Assembly: GCA_036186865.1 (NCBI GenBank)
Contig: AP025042.1
Coordinates: forward strand, 15,902,922 to 15,966,921
Direction of reading: 5' to 3'
DNA from: Eustoma russellianum
Lineage: Eukaryota > Streptophyta > Magnoliopsida > Gentianales > Gentianaceae
Length of the DNA stretch: 64,000 nucleotides
The translations under genes were made by a program, and so were the position numbers. The notes under the pieces are model-generated. The model was given only the letters and a program-made list of their open reading frames with translations, did no database searches and was not told the DNA's origin. The first letter of the stretch is position 1. Each line of letters starts with the position of its first letter. Below are positions 32,483 to 44,202 of this stretch, piece after piece.

Positions 32483-35400
32483 TGTATGACCTGGAAGACA
32501 CCACTAGAAGTGGAGGGTTGAATAGTGGATGCGGAAAATTTGGTTTTTCGAATATTTTGACCCAAAAACCCAACTTCTAAAAACAGTTTTTGTTTTTAGA
32601 TCTTGATTTGAAACGTTTGAAAAACTAGGTTACACACCTTCAAAAATTCTGAAATTCGGAGAGATTGTAGTCTAAAATGTTTTGAGTATCTCCTAAAAAT
32701 TTCATATCCAAATTCAACATTTAACTCTTTGAAAAATCATTTGTGGTCAGATTGCGCAAATCTGTCAGAAACAGTAGTCTGATTTGAACATTTTATGCCG
32801 ATTAATACGTAACTTCAAATGGTCTGAAAATTTAATGCAAAACCCCTTAAGATATGTATTTTAATGGGTTGAAACAGTTTTTATGAATTCTTTTGGGAAG
32901 TATGTCAAATACGTTCAAGTTCTCAACCTTTGCAAGTCTGAAAATCAGATTGCACTAGTCTCAGAACTATTAACGTTCGATTGGCTTATACTTGTCCAAA
33001 TGGGTTAAACCTTGCTCCAAATGAAACTTACGAGGTGTGGCTATGTTTCTGCAAAAGTTTACAATTTTTGAGATTTGTTTGCTATATTTACGATTGCAAT
33101 AAAATAGATGCAGAATGCTGGAAACTGAAAGCACTATGCAGTAAAGTAAAGAACACAAGGAATTTTATACTGGTTTGGTTAAATCAACCTACTCCAGTCT
33201 TCGAGGAAACCTTCCTCGAATATCGCAAAAAAAATTTAACCCCTTACCACAAGGGTTGCTAGAGTTACGCACCAACTCCAACCCTTTACAAATGATACAA
33301 ACAATCACAATGATCACGAATGCCACAACCGAACAGATGAAGTTTTGATCACACCTTGATCAATCTTTTACAACAATGAGGCATGTATGGTGGTATGAAA
33401 AACTCTTATTCAATATGTTTGAATATGAGTACAATAGGCTTGAGAGAGAAGGAGAAGAAAGAAATGTAGAAGAAGAGAATAGAGAGTCTTTTTGCACTTT
33501 GGAAATTATGAGACTTGTCTTGCATTTGAATGACTCTCTTCTCTTCCTTTTATTTGTGGTTGGCCGCCCCCTAGGGCTTCTTCTCCATCTTGAGAATTCT
33601 ATTTTAAGTCCTTGGAAGAATTCCTTGCATAGATATGACATCATCTTGCTTACTTGGCACAACTTGATTGGATGATTGTCTTGGCCTTGCTTACTTGGCA
33701 CTCCTTGATTGGATGAGTTTTGTCATCACTTAATGGCTGAAAAAACCTGAGATAAAATAAAAAGCAAGTACCAAATCGAAGTTCAAAACATTGCCAAAAA
33801 TTATACAATTAATCCCCTCATATTTGAAAGTAATTTTTGATCTCCATTAAGGCCAAAAATCGGCCAACTATTATCTTCACATGCTGAATTTTCAGCATGT
33901 GCTATATTCTCAAGATTTTGGAATGTTACCATACTACTACACATCAATCCCTTGAATTTTTGAGAAGAAAATTGATTAACATTAACACACAAAATTCGGC
34001 CAGCTCTTGTCTCACATGCTGAACTTTCAGCATCTGTTTCATTTGCTCGATAGTTTGAAATGTTACCTTGTGTAGCTTCCTCCATTATGTCACTAAACTT
34101 GTGTGGCTTATTCTCCACCCATTGAGATGCCAACTAAGCTCCACATAAGCTTCACCAAGGCTGCATTAGGCGTGTGACGTGTCTCCAATAGGCTTGAGAG
34201 AGAATGAGAAGAAAAAAATATAGAAGAAGAGAGTGAAGAGTCTTTTGCACTTTGAAAATTATGAGACATGGCTTTCATTTGAATGGCTCTCTTTTCTTCC
34301 TTTTATTTGATGTTGGCCGCCCCCTAGGGCTTCTTCTCCATCTTAAAAATTCTCTTTTAAGTCCTTGGAAGATGTGACATCATCTTGCTTACTTAGCACA
34401 ACTTGATTGGATGATTGTCTTGGCCTTGCTTACTTGGCACTCCTTGATTAGATGAGATTTGTCATCACTTAGTGGCTGAAATAATCTGAGAATAAAACAT
34501 AAAACATATTCAAATTTAAGTTTAAAACATTGCCAAATAGTCTATAATCAATCCCCTCAAATTTTTAAGCAATTTTGATCACATTGAAGACCAAATCGGC
34601 CAACTATAGTCTTCACATGCCGAATTTTCAGCATGTGCTGTATTCTCAAGACTTTGATATGTTACCATATTACTACACATCAATCCCTTGAATTTTGAGA
34701 AAATAATTGATCAACATAAAGACAAAAAATTTGGCCACCTCAATTCAAACATGCTGAATTTTCAGCATGTGTTACATTTGCTACAAAGTTTGAAATGTTA
34801 CCTTATGCAGCTTCCTCCATTATGTTACTAACCTTGTGTGGCTTATTCTTCACCAATTGAGATGCCAACTAAGCTCCACATAATTTCCATCAAGGCTGCA
34901 TTAGGCGTGTATGAAGGCTTGACCATGTGCTGAATTTTATTTTTGTAAACTTTGTAAAATAATGCACAATAATTACACATGTAGGGTATATTCCAATCAG
35001 CCTTAATTTGAATACTTTAGTACAATTTAAATATGTATTGACTAAGTAAAAAGTGTGTTGATACATGTTACATGTCATGCCAAAAACTTTCCATGTGTTG
35101 TGTTCGTAGAAAACCGAATTTTTGACTTTTGTCGATTACACGATTTTTCTCCGATTAAATTAAAAAATTTTGCACATGTTATATATACTATGTCACACAT
35201 AATATACACAAAATAACTTAAATATTCAGCTCTAACGGCTGATCAAATTTGACGCCTACATGTGCTTAAAAAGTGAATTAGGAATCTCCACAATTTGGCC
35301 TTAATTGGGGGTGATTTATGTGTGCCAACATGGAATGATTTTATGGCTGAGCGTACCATGTTAGCCACGCAATTTGTGGCCATTTTTGAATTGCAGGGGC

Positions 35401-35899
35401 TGGCCATCTATATATGGCAAGTACGTGACACGTTACCAAAGTTTTTGTAGTCATCCGATACGATAATTTTTGGTTTATAACCTTGTAACGTGTCGTTATA
35501 ATTTTGTCATCACCATGACATATCATATGATATAAGACCTGAATATACTCATAAATATGAGGTAAGTATAGTGGTGTGACATTGACGTACGTTTGTAATA
35601 TATGTAATGTGTCGGTAGTACGTTGGAATATATGTGTATTGTGTCATTTAAAAAAAATCTGAATATATATATAATATGTATAAAACCTGTGATATAATAA
35701 GGAGAGGAGACTTTCCATTTCCATTTTTGTTGCCATCATGTCTTCTCCAAATATATCTCCATTTAATGAACTACTTAGTTCATTTAACTAAGTACTTCAC
35801 TTAAACTTTAATGGTGGCACCTGAAAATAGTTTAAACACAATAAATGTTTGCCATTTGATGTAAGATTTAAAGCTTCATGGATTGCTAGTACGACAACA
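32483..35899 (-). repeat. S2 5' LTR, with internal duplication, outer end missing
   Basis: It starts (plus strand) TGTATGACCTGG and matches the 3' LTR to GTACGACAACA at 35899, where the last ~120 bp of the LTR are missing. It is about 715 bp longer than expected because of a tandem duplication at about 33440-34912. It carries four copies or near-copies of the palindrome (33878-33901, 34013-34036, 34614-34637 and 34749-34770). Confidence 0.85.
33440..34912 (-). repeat. ~735-bp direct duplication inside S2 5' LTR
   Basis: Unit 1 (about 33440-34175) and unit 2 (about 34190-34912) both run from AGGCTTGAGAGAGAA to CAAGGCTGCATTAGGCGTGT. Unit 1 closely matches the single copy in the other LTR (roughly 5 differences in 150), while unit 2 differs at about 18 in the same stretch. 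Confidence 0.75.
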
Positions 35900-35904
35900 A
35901 TAGC

Positions 35905-38131
35905 TGCCTTCTAGACAGGCAAGCTGGCAGCTTCTACGTAAATGTCAGGCTCAGCATGTACACTTAGACTTAAAACATATGCTTTGCATTGTGGAGCTAG
36001 AGATGCATAAGTCATGACCTTGCTTAATGAATGAGGAAAAGTATGAACTGAGAGTTTAGAAAGTAAAGTAATAGAATTGCAGTGACAATCTTGTAAATAG
36101 GTAGGCATCCGTTTGGTTTTACAAGGCCTAGCATTGATAGAAGCTTCAGAAAAAGGAGGGAATTATATGACAATGTTGCCACCATGTAAGGGGGTTCTAG
36201 GAGTATCAGAAAGAATATGAGCATGATTAGGTGAATGCTCAGAAGAATAAGATCAGGAGAAGATGGTGAAGCAATTGTAGGCATGAGAGACAAGCGATCA
36301 TTATCAGTAGAAGAAGAAGGGGATAAGATAAAACCCATAGCCTGAGAAGGTAGAGAGTGATTAGGAATTAAGGAAGAACTAGCATCAATTTCATGACATG
36401 AAGGTGAATTGGGTGCATGGAATGATTCAGCTGAAGCCTCAAATGAACAAGGAGATTAAGGCATGAATGGAAAAACTGTTTCATGGAAGGTAACATCTCT
36501 GGAAACGTAAATGTCCTTTGTATCAAGATCTTGAAGGATGTAACCTTTGGTGGTGTGAGAAAGACCTAAGAATGTACTCTTCTTAGCACTAGCCTCAAAC
36601 TTTTCTTTATGTAACTTAGTGTTAGTTCCAAAGGCTAGGTATTCAAACACACTAAGATGTTTCTAAGTAGAAGTTGTTTTGTACAGAAGCTCATGTGGTG
36701 TTTTCTGGTGTAGAATAGGTGTAAGAGTGATGTCGATGAGATAGACTAAATGTTGGACACAGAAACCCCAATATGATGAAGGAAGGAAAGATTGAAATCT
36801 AAGTGCCCTTGCGACAGCAATATGTGTTGATGTTTTCTCTCAACTACTCCATTTTACTGTAGTGTATTGACAGATGGTTTGGTGGATTATGCCATGAGAT
36901 GCATAAAAGTGGTTCATATTGAACTCTGGTCCATTATCGGTTTTAAGTATTTTGAACTTGGCATCAAAATACTGATCTTGAGTTAGGCTTGGTGATGGTT
37001 TTGATTTGGTAGTCTCACAGTTCTAAATCCTCTCTTAGCCTCCATGATTCACCACATCAGCATATTGTTGTACGCTACCCTCATTGGTTACCATGTTCTC
37101 TTGTCCTGTGGATTTAAACCTGGAGGATACCCATGATTTTTGTAACATCTGTCGACTATATGTTCTGTCATGTTGTAATGACTACAAATAGGAGCCCTAG
37201 AATTTTTTGATAAGGCCTTGGCACACCCCTCTTGGAACCTTTGCTAACTAACTTTTGCCAAGATGCACCAAAAGTGCTGGGACTAGTGGATCTAGGTGCA
37301 AATGAATTTGTCCTGGACACACTATTCACATTCATCATCACTAAAGGATTATTATTGAACAATCCTCGATTGCTAGAGTATACCAGTTTCCTTTCCAATT
37401 TTACTGTCATGGCAAAGGTAGTTTTCAAGTTTGGCAAAGGACTAGAGTGTAGCACCTGCGACTTGACAGCCTCAAATTCTTCATTCAGGCCTTTCAAGAA
37501 TTTGATTGCATAATCATTTTCAACAAATTTGTTGATCCCCACAGTGAGATTACATGTAACCTTGTGAAAGGAGCAAGCATGAATGGATCTCAACACCAGT
37601 AATTCCTCCCTTACACTCTTAAGCTTAGTATAATATTCAGTCACATTACTACTATTTTGTTTAATGGCATATAATTCCTCTTGCAAATCAGAAAGTCAAA
37701 AGGAATCGGCATTTCCATATCTAAACTTCAAGTCATTCAAAATGTCTACAACAGAATCTAACCATACAACGCTCTGTCCGATACTAGGAATTAAAGAGTT
37801 TACTAACTAGGATGCTACCATGTTGTTAGCCTTAATCCATGCATTGTATCTGCGAGCCTTCTCCGTAGGTCTTTCAATCGTACCATCTACAAATACAACT
37901 TTATTCTTTGACTTGTGTGCTCTCCTCACCCATCTACTCCAACTGTGACAATTGTTCCAATCAAGCAGTGGTTGCATCAAAACTATTGACAGATTGTCAC
38001 TTGGATAAATAAAATATGAATCATCCATAGGATCAGCAGCGACATTGGATGTAGAAGCATATATAGGACAGTTATTGTTATTGTTTGACGCCATAAATGT
38101 TCCGAAATTCATGAAATGAGCTCTAATACCA
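35905..38131 (-). pseudogene. C4 gag-integrase remnant (copia related to C)
   Basis: From the right, gag opens near 38096 (GTFMASNNNNN; C has GTFMASNANNN). It runs through DDSYFIYPSDN, has a stop near 37800, and reaches a zinc knuckle with a damaged second Cys (CSHYNMTEHIVDRC, about 37145-37185). At about 36970-36990 it passes from the gag C-terminus (LTQDQY) directly into the integrase (KTDNGPEF), so protease and the integrase N-terminus are deleted. The integrase C-terminus follows (KFEASAKKSTFLGL, YVSRDVTFHE), then a linker that stops at 35905 against S2. Confidence 0.8.
38120..38131 (-). other. C4 primer-binding site
   Basis: The minus strand reads TGGTATTAGAGC, one mismatch from the initiator-Met site, directly after the LTR end. 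Confidence 0.75.
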
Positions 38132-38675
38132 TGTGAAAATTGTATCGGATAACAAGAAAGCTTGTAACAATCTAAAGAATCAAATTCGCACAAGAAATAA
38201 CAAGTGAAGAACTAGAAGAAAAGAGGGAGACAATTGAATTTGGCACGACAGAACAAATATCTTGAAGAGTGGTAACAAAATTTTCCACAAATTGAACTCA
38301 ATTCTGCACTTCAACGCTGGCGGTTACAAATACGTTTAAAAGGAAGAAGAAGAACTTGAAAAGACTATTCTGCCCTTCTATTAATTCCAGTTATAACTAC
38401 AACAATAAGGACAAAATCGTTATTTTACATGTTTTAAACACTCCTGCCTAAATCTTTCTTCTTCCCCTTTGCTGCCTGCACCAGTATGAACCAGACTTCT
38501 CCTCTGAAATCCATGGGTTCACCCCATTCCTGACGCCTCCATGCTCCACTGACAACTCAACGTAGTGACTAACAGCTTTAATCTTCCACTGCAACTGTGG
38601 CTTGTTGGTGCAGACTTGATTTTCCTTAATCCACTCCTCGGATCACCACTAGTGACTCCATCAGCATATTTGACA
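38132..38675 (-). repeat. C4 LTR (544 bp)
   Basis: On the plus strand it starts TGTGAAAATTG and ends ATATTTGACA. Its ends match those of the element C LTR (TGTGAAATTT and CTTTGACA), as does its general length. A purine tract (38676-38690) lies on its right and a primer site on its left. The same LTR therefore serves as the 3' end of the RNase H copy to the right and the 5' end of the gag copy to the left. Confidence 0.82.
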
Positions 38676-39080
38676 CCCCCCTCAAGCTTAGCTTGGCATA
38701 GCGATTATGAACTCCAAATGAACTAACAAGCTGCATCATTCGTCTAGAATCCAAGGCATAAGTGAACAAATCAGCTAGTTGCAACTCTGTCCGTATAAGC
38801 ATCAATTTTATCACTCCTTCCTGTACCATGTCTCTCACCACATGGAAATCAATTTCTATATGTTTTGTTCTCTCATGAAACACATGATTTTCAGCAATAT
38901 GAATTGCACTTTTACAATCATTAAGCATTTCCACTAGTTTATGATCTCTCAGTCCCGAATCATTCATAAGGTAAGAGAGCCACTGAATTTCACATGCTAC
39001 CATTGCCATGTCTCTATATTCTGCTTCATCTGATGATCTAGACACTGTTATTTGCTTCTTATCTTTCCATTAAATCAAGT
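38676..39080 (-). pseudogene. C4 RNase H terminus and purine tract
   Basis: The 139-codon frame (38626-39045) reads SRSSDEAEYRDMAM (C: SRSSAEAEYRAMAM), NDCKSAIHIAENHVFHERTKHIEID, and ADLFTYALDSRRMMQ. That is the end of copia RNase H. Upstream it is cut at 39080 by the G2 LTR, so the RT is absent. The purine tract TTGAGGGGGG precedes the LTR. Confidence 0.82.
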
Positions 39081-42000
39081 TGTAGCACCCTGCACCCAGG
39101 CTATGCCCCTGGTATGGTGCACCTGCCATACTTTGTTGAAGAAGGTACAAGGCGTCGATGTGAGTCCAAATACAAGTCCATGAGTAGGTCATAGATTACC
39201 AAAGGAAACATCAAGCAGTGGCGATAAACAGGTAGAATTAAAACATTAATATCCAGTGTCCATACTGTCATACATAGTACAGATCATGATAACATGGTCT
39301 CAAAGTACTCTCAAATAGTCATCAACATAAACAACTATAAGTCCTAGACGCCAACATCTCTCACGGATAAGGCACCTGTGGCTCGTCCTCGACATACTCA
39401 ATCTCGGGTTCCTGTGGCTTTGAAAAATGATAAATAAGGAGTGAGTGACAAATCGTCCATCAAGAAACCCTCTACTCTGCTGAAACACATCAGAATCATA
39501 AGTAAGAAATTCTAGAAATACGATAATATGACATAATTGCTTACCTGTTGAATCAATCCCTTATCGGTTTCCTTAACATCTTAACTTACTGTTAGCTTTT
39601 CCCATATGTACTTGTCTTACTTTTCTTAGCGGTCATTTTTCCTTTTTACAAGAGAAATGATGGTATGCACATGCGATGCAGTACGAACATAACAAGTGAT
39701 GCAAAATAGAACTGGACGAAACAGAACGGAAAGGAACATAACACAATGGAAACATTAAGCCATGGCCTTTACTTTCTCCACAGGGACTGATCATCTATTA
39801 CAAGAGATTCTATCCAGAACAGAACTACACCCTATCTGCCTTTTACCCTACTGAGGATGTTACGTATGGGTCCAGAAAAAATACCTCCATATCAGGTCCG
39901 GAACAGAATAATACCTCATATGAGTCCAAAATAGAATAATACCCCGACTACCATAATAGGATGTTACGTTTGGGTCGAGAACAGAGCAATACCTCATATG
40001 GATCCAGAACAGAACATATATCCTGATATCGAGTCCAAAACATACACCAAAACCAAACGTAAATACAAATCGTTCAATGAAGGTTTTTAAAATTGTTGTA
40101 ATCTTCTATCAAAATCAAACTTTACCTTTTTAAAACGACATGAAATGTAGATGATGCAGAATGCAGTATGTGATGAGTTTCTGATGATTCAAACGTCCTT
40201 AAGTTCGATCTTATAACAGTTGTATTGCATTACTTTTTTATTCTGCGGAGCTAAAAATTTATGCATCATATCATAGCGGTTTACCTTGCGTTTTTAACCC
40301 CTAAACAGGTTTATTTTACCAAGATCCTTATAAATTTATTCATTTAAGTCTCTTATTATTTAATCATGAATAATACGTGCCATCGGACATACCTAAGGGT
40401 CCAATTCAGGCAGTTTGCACCAAGTTGCCAAATCAACCCCTTCTTCGGGTCCTATACCTTTTAGTGGCACCTTAATTCGGCTTTTTATGACCCTCATTTA
40501 TGCTCGATAGCCCTTAACATTTTAATGTTCCATTTGAGACAGCCCTTAACATTCTCTTCACCCTCTTCCCGTGCATCCACTCGGTCATTTGCAACAATTG
40601 TCATACGGTGAACCAACAATTACATGCTTTTACTATAATGATTCGGAGGTCTTCTTTGAGCCATCTAGCCGCTCCTAATGACAAAGCTCTTAAACCATCT
40701 TTGTCAACTTCAACAAATAACACCCAAGTGTTAGAAATACTCAAATAATTTATGTAAAAACGAAATGTACAAAACAGCCCCCACATTAGTGACCTTCTTA
40801 TCATAATCAATAACATATAGTCCATAAAACCTAGCAACCCTAGCCATATTTCAAAACAGCCCCTTATTTTTAATTTTAAGGAAATGCCAGGCATCAAAAT
40901 GGTGCTTAAGTCACATTAGGAGGCATAACAATCTAGCATATTATCCTTTGGATTTCTTCATTAAGACCGAGAGGAATGAGGGTTTTCTTGCACCACCTAA
41001 GGGCCTTCTTTACATTTTCTAGCAAGTGTTTGGTTCTCCAAGTATTTCATACATCTATATAGTGACTCTTGATCATGTATTCCTAGGCACAAGGAAATTC
41101 CTTATTCATTTCTTGACAAAATAAGAACTCACTAAAAATAGCCCCTAGTCATTTGTTAACCAAGCCTTTAATCATCTTAAGACTATTTTAGTCATACAAT
41201 GGCTTGGTGGCGGTGAGACCAACCAATCCTTTATGTTCCTTCCAAACCATGGGTTAGAGGAAAGAAGGGCCTTTTTGGTTATTGCTTTATTTCTCCTCAT
41301 GGTAGTGGTGTTTAATCTAAACACTAAACCTTCTTTCTAGGTCTATTTACATGCATCACAACTCTTCATATGACCTAGGCCGAAATTTTTAGCATGGTAC
41401 TTATGGAAGATGAGCTTAATACAAACGTGATTAGAGGATTCAACATGCTAAAACCTCTTATTCATGGTTCTTTAATGTTTCAAGAAGAACAAAAAGGAGA
41501 CTTGCCTCTCTTATTCAAAGTTGAATCCTTCTTGGAGCTTTGAAAAATCACCTTCCTCTACTTAGAGGGTGCACGGTTTTCACACAAAGAAGGAAGATGA
41601 GTGAAACCCTTTTTAAATAAAGGATAGGTAGCTTAGAAGGTTAAAGAACTCATACCTTGATAGAGTTGGAAGGATGTTCTAAGCCTCCAAGAGTTTCTTC
41701 TTCTCTTAAGCTTGAGAATACTCCTATGGTGATGAAAGAGGGCCACGGTTTGGGGTGGTTAGGGACACACTTAGACTAGATATAAGCCACAAGCAAATGT
41801 AAGATTGGACCTTAAGATCCACATACATACCTTGCTAGTTTGTCTTGGAATCTTGATTGAAATGTCTTGGCTAATTCTTTTTCCTTGTGGCCAAAAGTTG
41901 GGAGATTGGGGAAAAAAGATTGTGGTTCTTGAAGAGTTAGGAGATTATTTGGTAGCTAGTTGGTGTGTTAGGAGGAATGTTGAATGCACTTTGCTTCAAA

Positions 42001-42402
42001 TAGGGGAGGGCCGCCGATTATTGAAGGGATGGGAGAAACATCTTCACTACCTTTGGCATGCATTAGGGAAAAGTGGTTCAATTAGGGTGGCTAATTAAAA
42101 GTGGGAAAGCTTTTGTCTCGATAAGGCTTCTAAAAGAGGATACTTTTTTTAGGCATTTGGAGGCAAAGGGCCAGCTACCCTAAGGGTGATTTGGTCACTT
42201 TCCTTCCCTTAGGATGCCCGAATGGATTTTATTTGGTATTAATGTTATTTCTTCTATAATGTTTTATAAAGGGTTATTTATTAATTAAAATTTTAAAATA
42301 TGCACAACATAATTTTATATTGTTACAAAAATTTCCGTTTATGGTCATTTCATACTTTATACTATAACGTAAATTACAGTCATACTTGGGATAGTCACAA
42401 CA
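39081..42402 (-). repeat. G2 3' LTR (3322 bp)
   Basis: The plus strand begins TGTAGCACCCTGC and ends GTCACAACA, so the minus-strand LTR begins TGTTGTGACTAT and ends GGGTGCTACA, mirroring G1 (TGTTGTAACT to TGCTACA). Frames inside are short and unsupported. A degenerate minisatellite lies at about 39850-40035. Confidence 0.8.
39850..40035. repeat. degenerate minisatellite in G2 LTR
   Basis: Around six imperfect units of about 28-33 bp contain GAGTCCAAAATAG or GGTCCAGAACAGA and AATACCTCATAT. The repeat makes part of the LTR length. Confidence 0.5.
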
Positions 42403-44165
42403 TCCTCCCCTCCTTATAAAAAGTTTCGTCCTCGAAACTTGATGTACCTTATTGGAATAGTTGTGGATGTTGTTCCCGTATATGCTGCTCCGGTTCCCAT
42501 ATAGCTTCTTGCTCTGTGTGGTTACTCCATTGTGCTTTCACGAAGAGGATGGAGCATCTCCTCAGGACCTAGTCCTTCTTGTCTACAATCTTGATCGGTA
42601 CTTCGGTGTAGGTAGCGTATTCCTAAACCTTCAGAGGCTGCTCTTTCAGGATATGGCTCGGATCGTGGACGTATCGTCGCAGTTGCGACACATGAAAGAG
42701 ATCGTGCAATTGTGACAAGGTGGGAGGTAATGCTAGTTGATACGCCACTTCTCCGACTCCTTCTAATATTCCATAGGGTCCAACAAATCTCGAGCTTAGC
42801 TTCCCTTTTATGCCAAATCATGTCACCCCCTTAGTCGGAGACACCTTCAAATATACTTTTTCTCCCTCTTGAAATTTAATCGGGCATCTCCTGATGTCGG
42901 CCCAAATCTTGCTTCCATCATGTGTTGTCTTTAGGTGCTCTATGATGATCTTTACGTTTTCTAGCGTTTGCTCCACCAGATTCGGTCCAGTCAAGGTTCT
43001 CTCTCTAATTTCATCCTAATATAGTGATGACTGGCATTTGCGGCCATACAAGGCTTTGAATAGAGTCATTCCAATCGACAGATGATAGCTGTTATTGTAA
43101 GAGAATTCAATCATCTTTACATTTCTATCCCAGCTACCCTTAAAGTCTAAGGCACAAGCGCGAAGCATGTCTTCAAGAGTCTGGATAATTCTTTCTGATT
43201 GCCCGTCTATCTGGGGGTGGTAAGCTATGCTCATCAGGATCTCGGTCCCCAGGGCTTTCTGAAAAGAAATCCAAAGCCTCTATGTGAATCGGGGGTCTCT
43301 GTTGCAGACTATACTTATTGGTACGCCATGCAGACTGGCTATTTCGTCCATATATATCATTGCTAATTTCTCCATGGACGCAACGATAGACATGGACAAG
43401 AAGTGAGCGGTCTTTGTGAGTCGGTCGACGATCGCCCATATGGTCCCATTGCCGCTTTAGGTCTTGGGAAGGCTGATGACGAAGTCTATGGTCACATAGT
43501 CCCATTTCCACTCTGGGATCTCAAGAAGCTGTAGAAGTCTGGCTGGTCGCTGGTGCTTGACCTTGACTTGCTGACAAGTAAGGCACCTCTCTACATATAC
43601 CGCTATCTGCGCTTCATTCCTGTCCACCAAAAATTTTCCTTCAGATCTTGGTCCATTTTGTTTGCTCCCGGGTGGATGGATAGCCGAGAGGTATGATCTT
43701 CCTTTAACACTTTACTTATAAGGGCCTCATTGTTCGGTACGCAAAGTCTCTCTCGAAACCAGAGACTTCCATAATCTCGAGTCATAAAATCATCCTTCGG
43801 CTTTTCTTTCAACCCATCCATAATCTTCATCAATGCATCATCGATTCTTTGGGTATCCTTGATTATGTCGATCAGACAAGGTGTGATAACCAGTGTGGCT
43901 AGGACATTGGCAACGTAATCCACGACATCCAAGCCAAATTCCTCCATTTTGCGTTCCAACGAGGATTGACGAGGGTGACTTGACTTCTGGCTTAGAGCAT
44001 CTGCCACCCTGTTTGCTTTCCCGAGGTGGTACTAGATGGTAAGATCATAATCTTTCATTAATTCCAACCATTGTCGTTGCCGCATGTTCACTTCCTTTTG
44101 CGTGAATAGGTATTTTAAGCTATTATGGTCTGTGTAAATGTCGCATTTTTTGCCATATATATACA
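42403..44165 (-). pseudogene. G2 pol 3' half: RNase H end, integrase, chromodomain-like tail
   Basis: On the minus strand it begins with the RNase H C-terminus (CDIYTDHNSLKYLFTQKEVN, about 44080-44145; then KANRVADALSQKS, about 43975-44015). A zinc segment follows, then the integrase core: VTIDFVISLP (Asp, about 43475), CNRDPRF (Asp, about 43300) and DGQSERIIQTLEDML (Glu, about 43165-43210). The tail holds GKLSSRFVGPYGILE, VHDLFHVSQLRRYV-like sequence and QWSNHTEQEAIWEPEQ (about 42500-42560), a chromodomain-type end. Stops occur (for example at about 44030 and 43460). The purine tract is at 42403-42416. Confidence 0.82.
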
Positions 44166-44202
44166 TTTGTCACATTTCATAAAGTGTTTTGAAAAAAGGA
44201 CA
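44166..44202. other. AT-rich flank of unknown origin
   Basis: Sequence between the break in G2 pol and LINE A. Its continuation on the far side of LINE A is 50089-50300, which is dominated by TA and TG repeats. I see no gene in either part. Confidence 0.5.

Larger units (their letters stand above)
24295..35899 (-). mobile_element. S2: Sirevirus-like Ty1/copia element
   Basis: S2 has a 3' LTR at 24295-27118, a purine tract, RNase H, RT, integrase, protease and gag running leftwards from 32426, a primer site and a 5' LTR from 32483. The 5' LTR lacks its outer ~120 bp and abuts copia C4, so no target duplication can be seen. The KFEFEMSMVGEL RT block, DSGCSRHMTG protease, GGGGGAGA tract and long LTRs place it with S1 and S3, but its LTR sequence is different from theirs. 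Gag-pol carries several stops and shifts. Confidence 0.88.
39081..44165 (-). mobile_element. G2: Ty3/gypsy element (Tekay/Del-like), 3' half
   Basis: Pol sequence from the RNase H C-terminus to the integrase tail lies at 42403-44165 on the minus strand, followed by a purine tract and a 3.3-kb LTR. The integrase tail and the chromodomain-like PEQHIREQHPQLFQ segment resemble G1, supporting the same clade. The 5' half (LTR, gag, protease, RT) is not in the window; pol stops at 44165 in an AT-rich stretch of unknown origin. G2 inserted into copia C4. Confidence 0.82.

Noticed and set aside
41805..42098. 97-codon plus-strand frame in the G2 LTR
   Set aside because: It is antisense to the element, lies wholly inside an LTR and has no recognisable domain.
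42522..42821. 99-codon minus-strand frame in the G2 pol tail
   Set aside because: It is in another phase from the real pol tail (GKLSSRFVGPYGILE and chromodomain-like block); it is a shadow.
43173..43511. 112-codon minus-strand frame in the G2 integrase
   Set aside because: The catalytic blocks of the integrase read in a different phase; it is a shadow.
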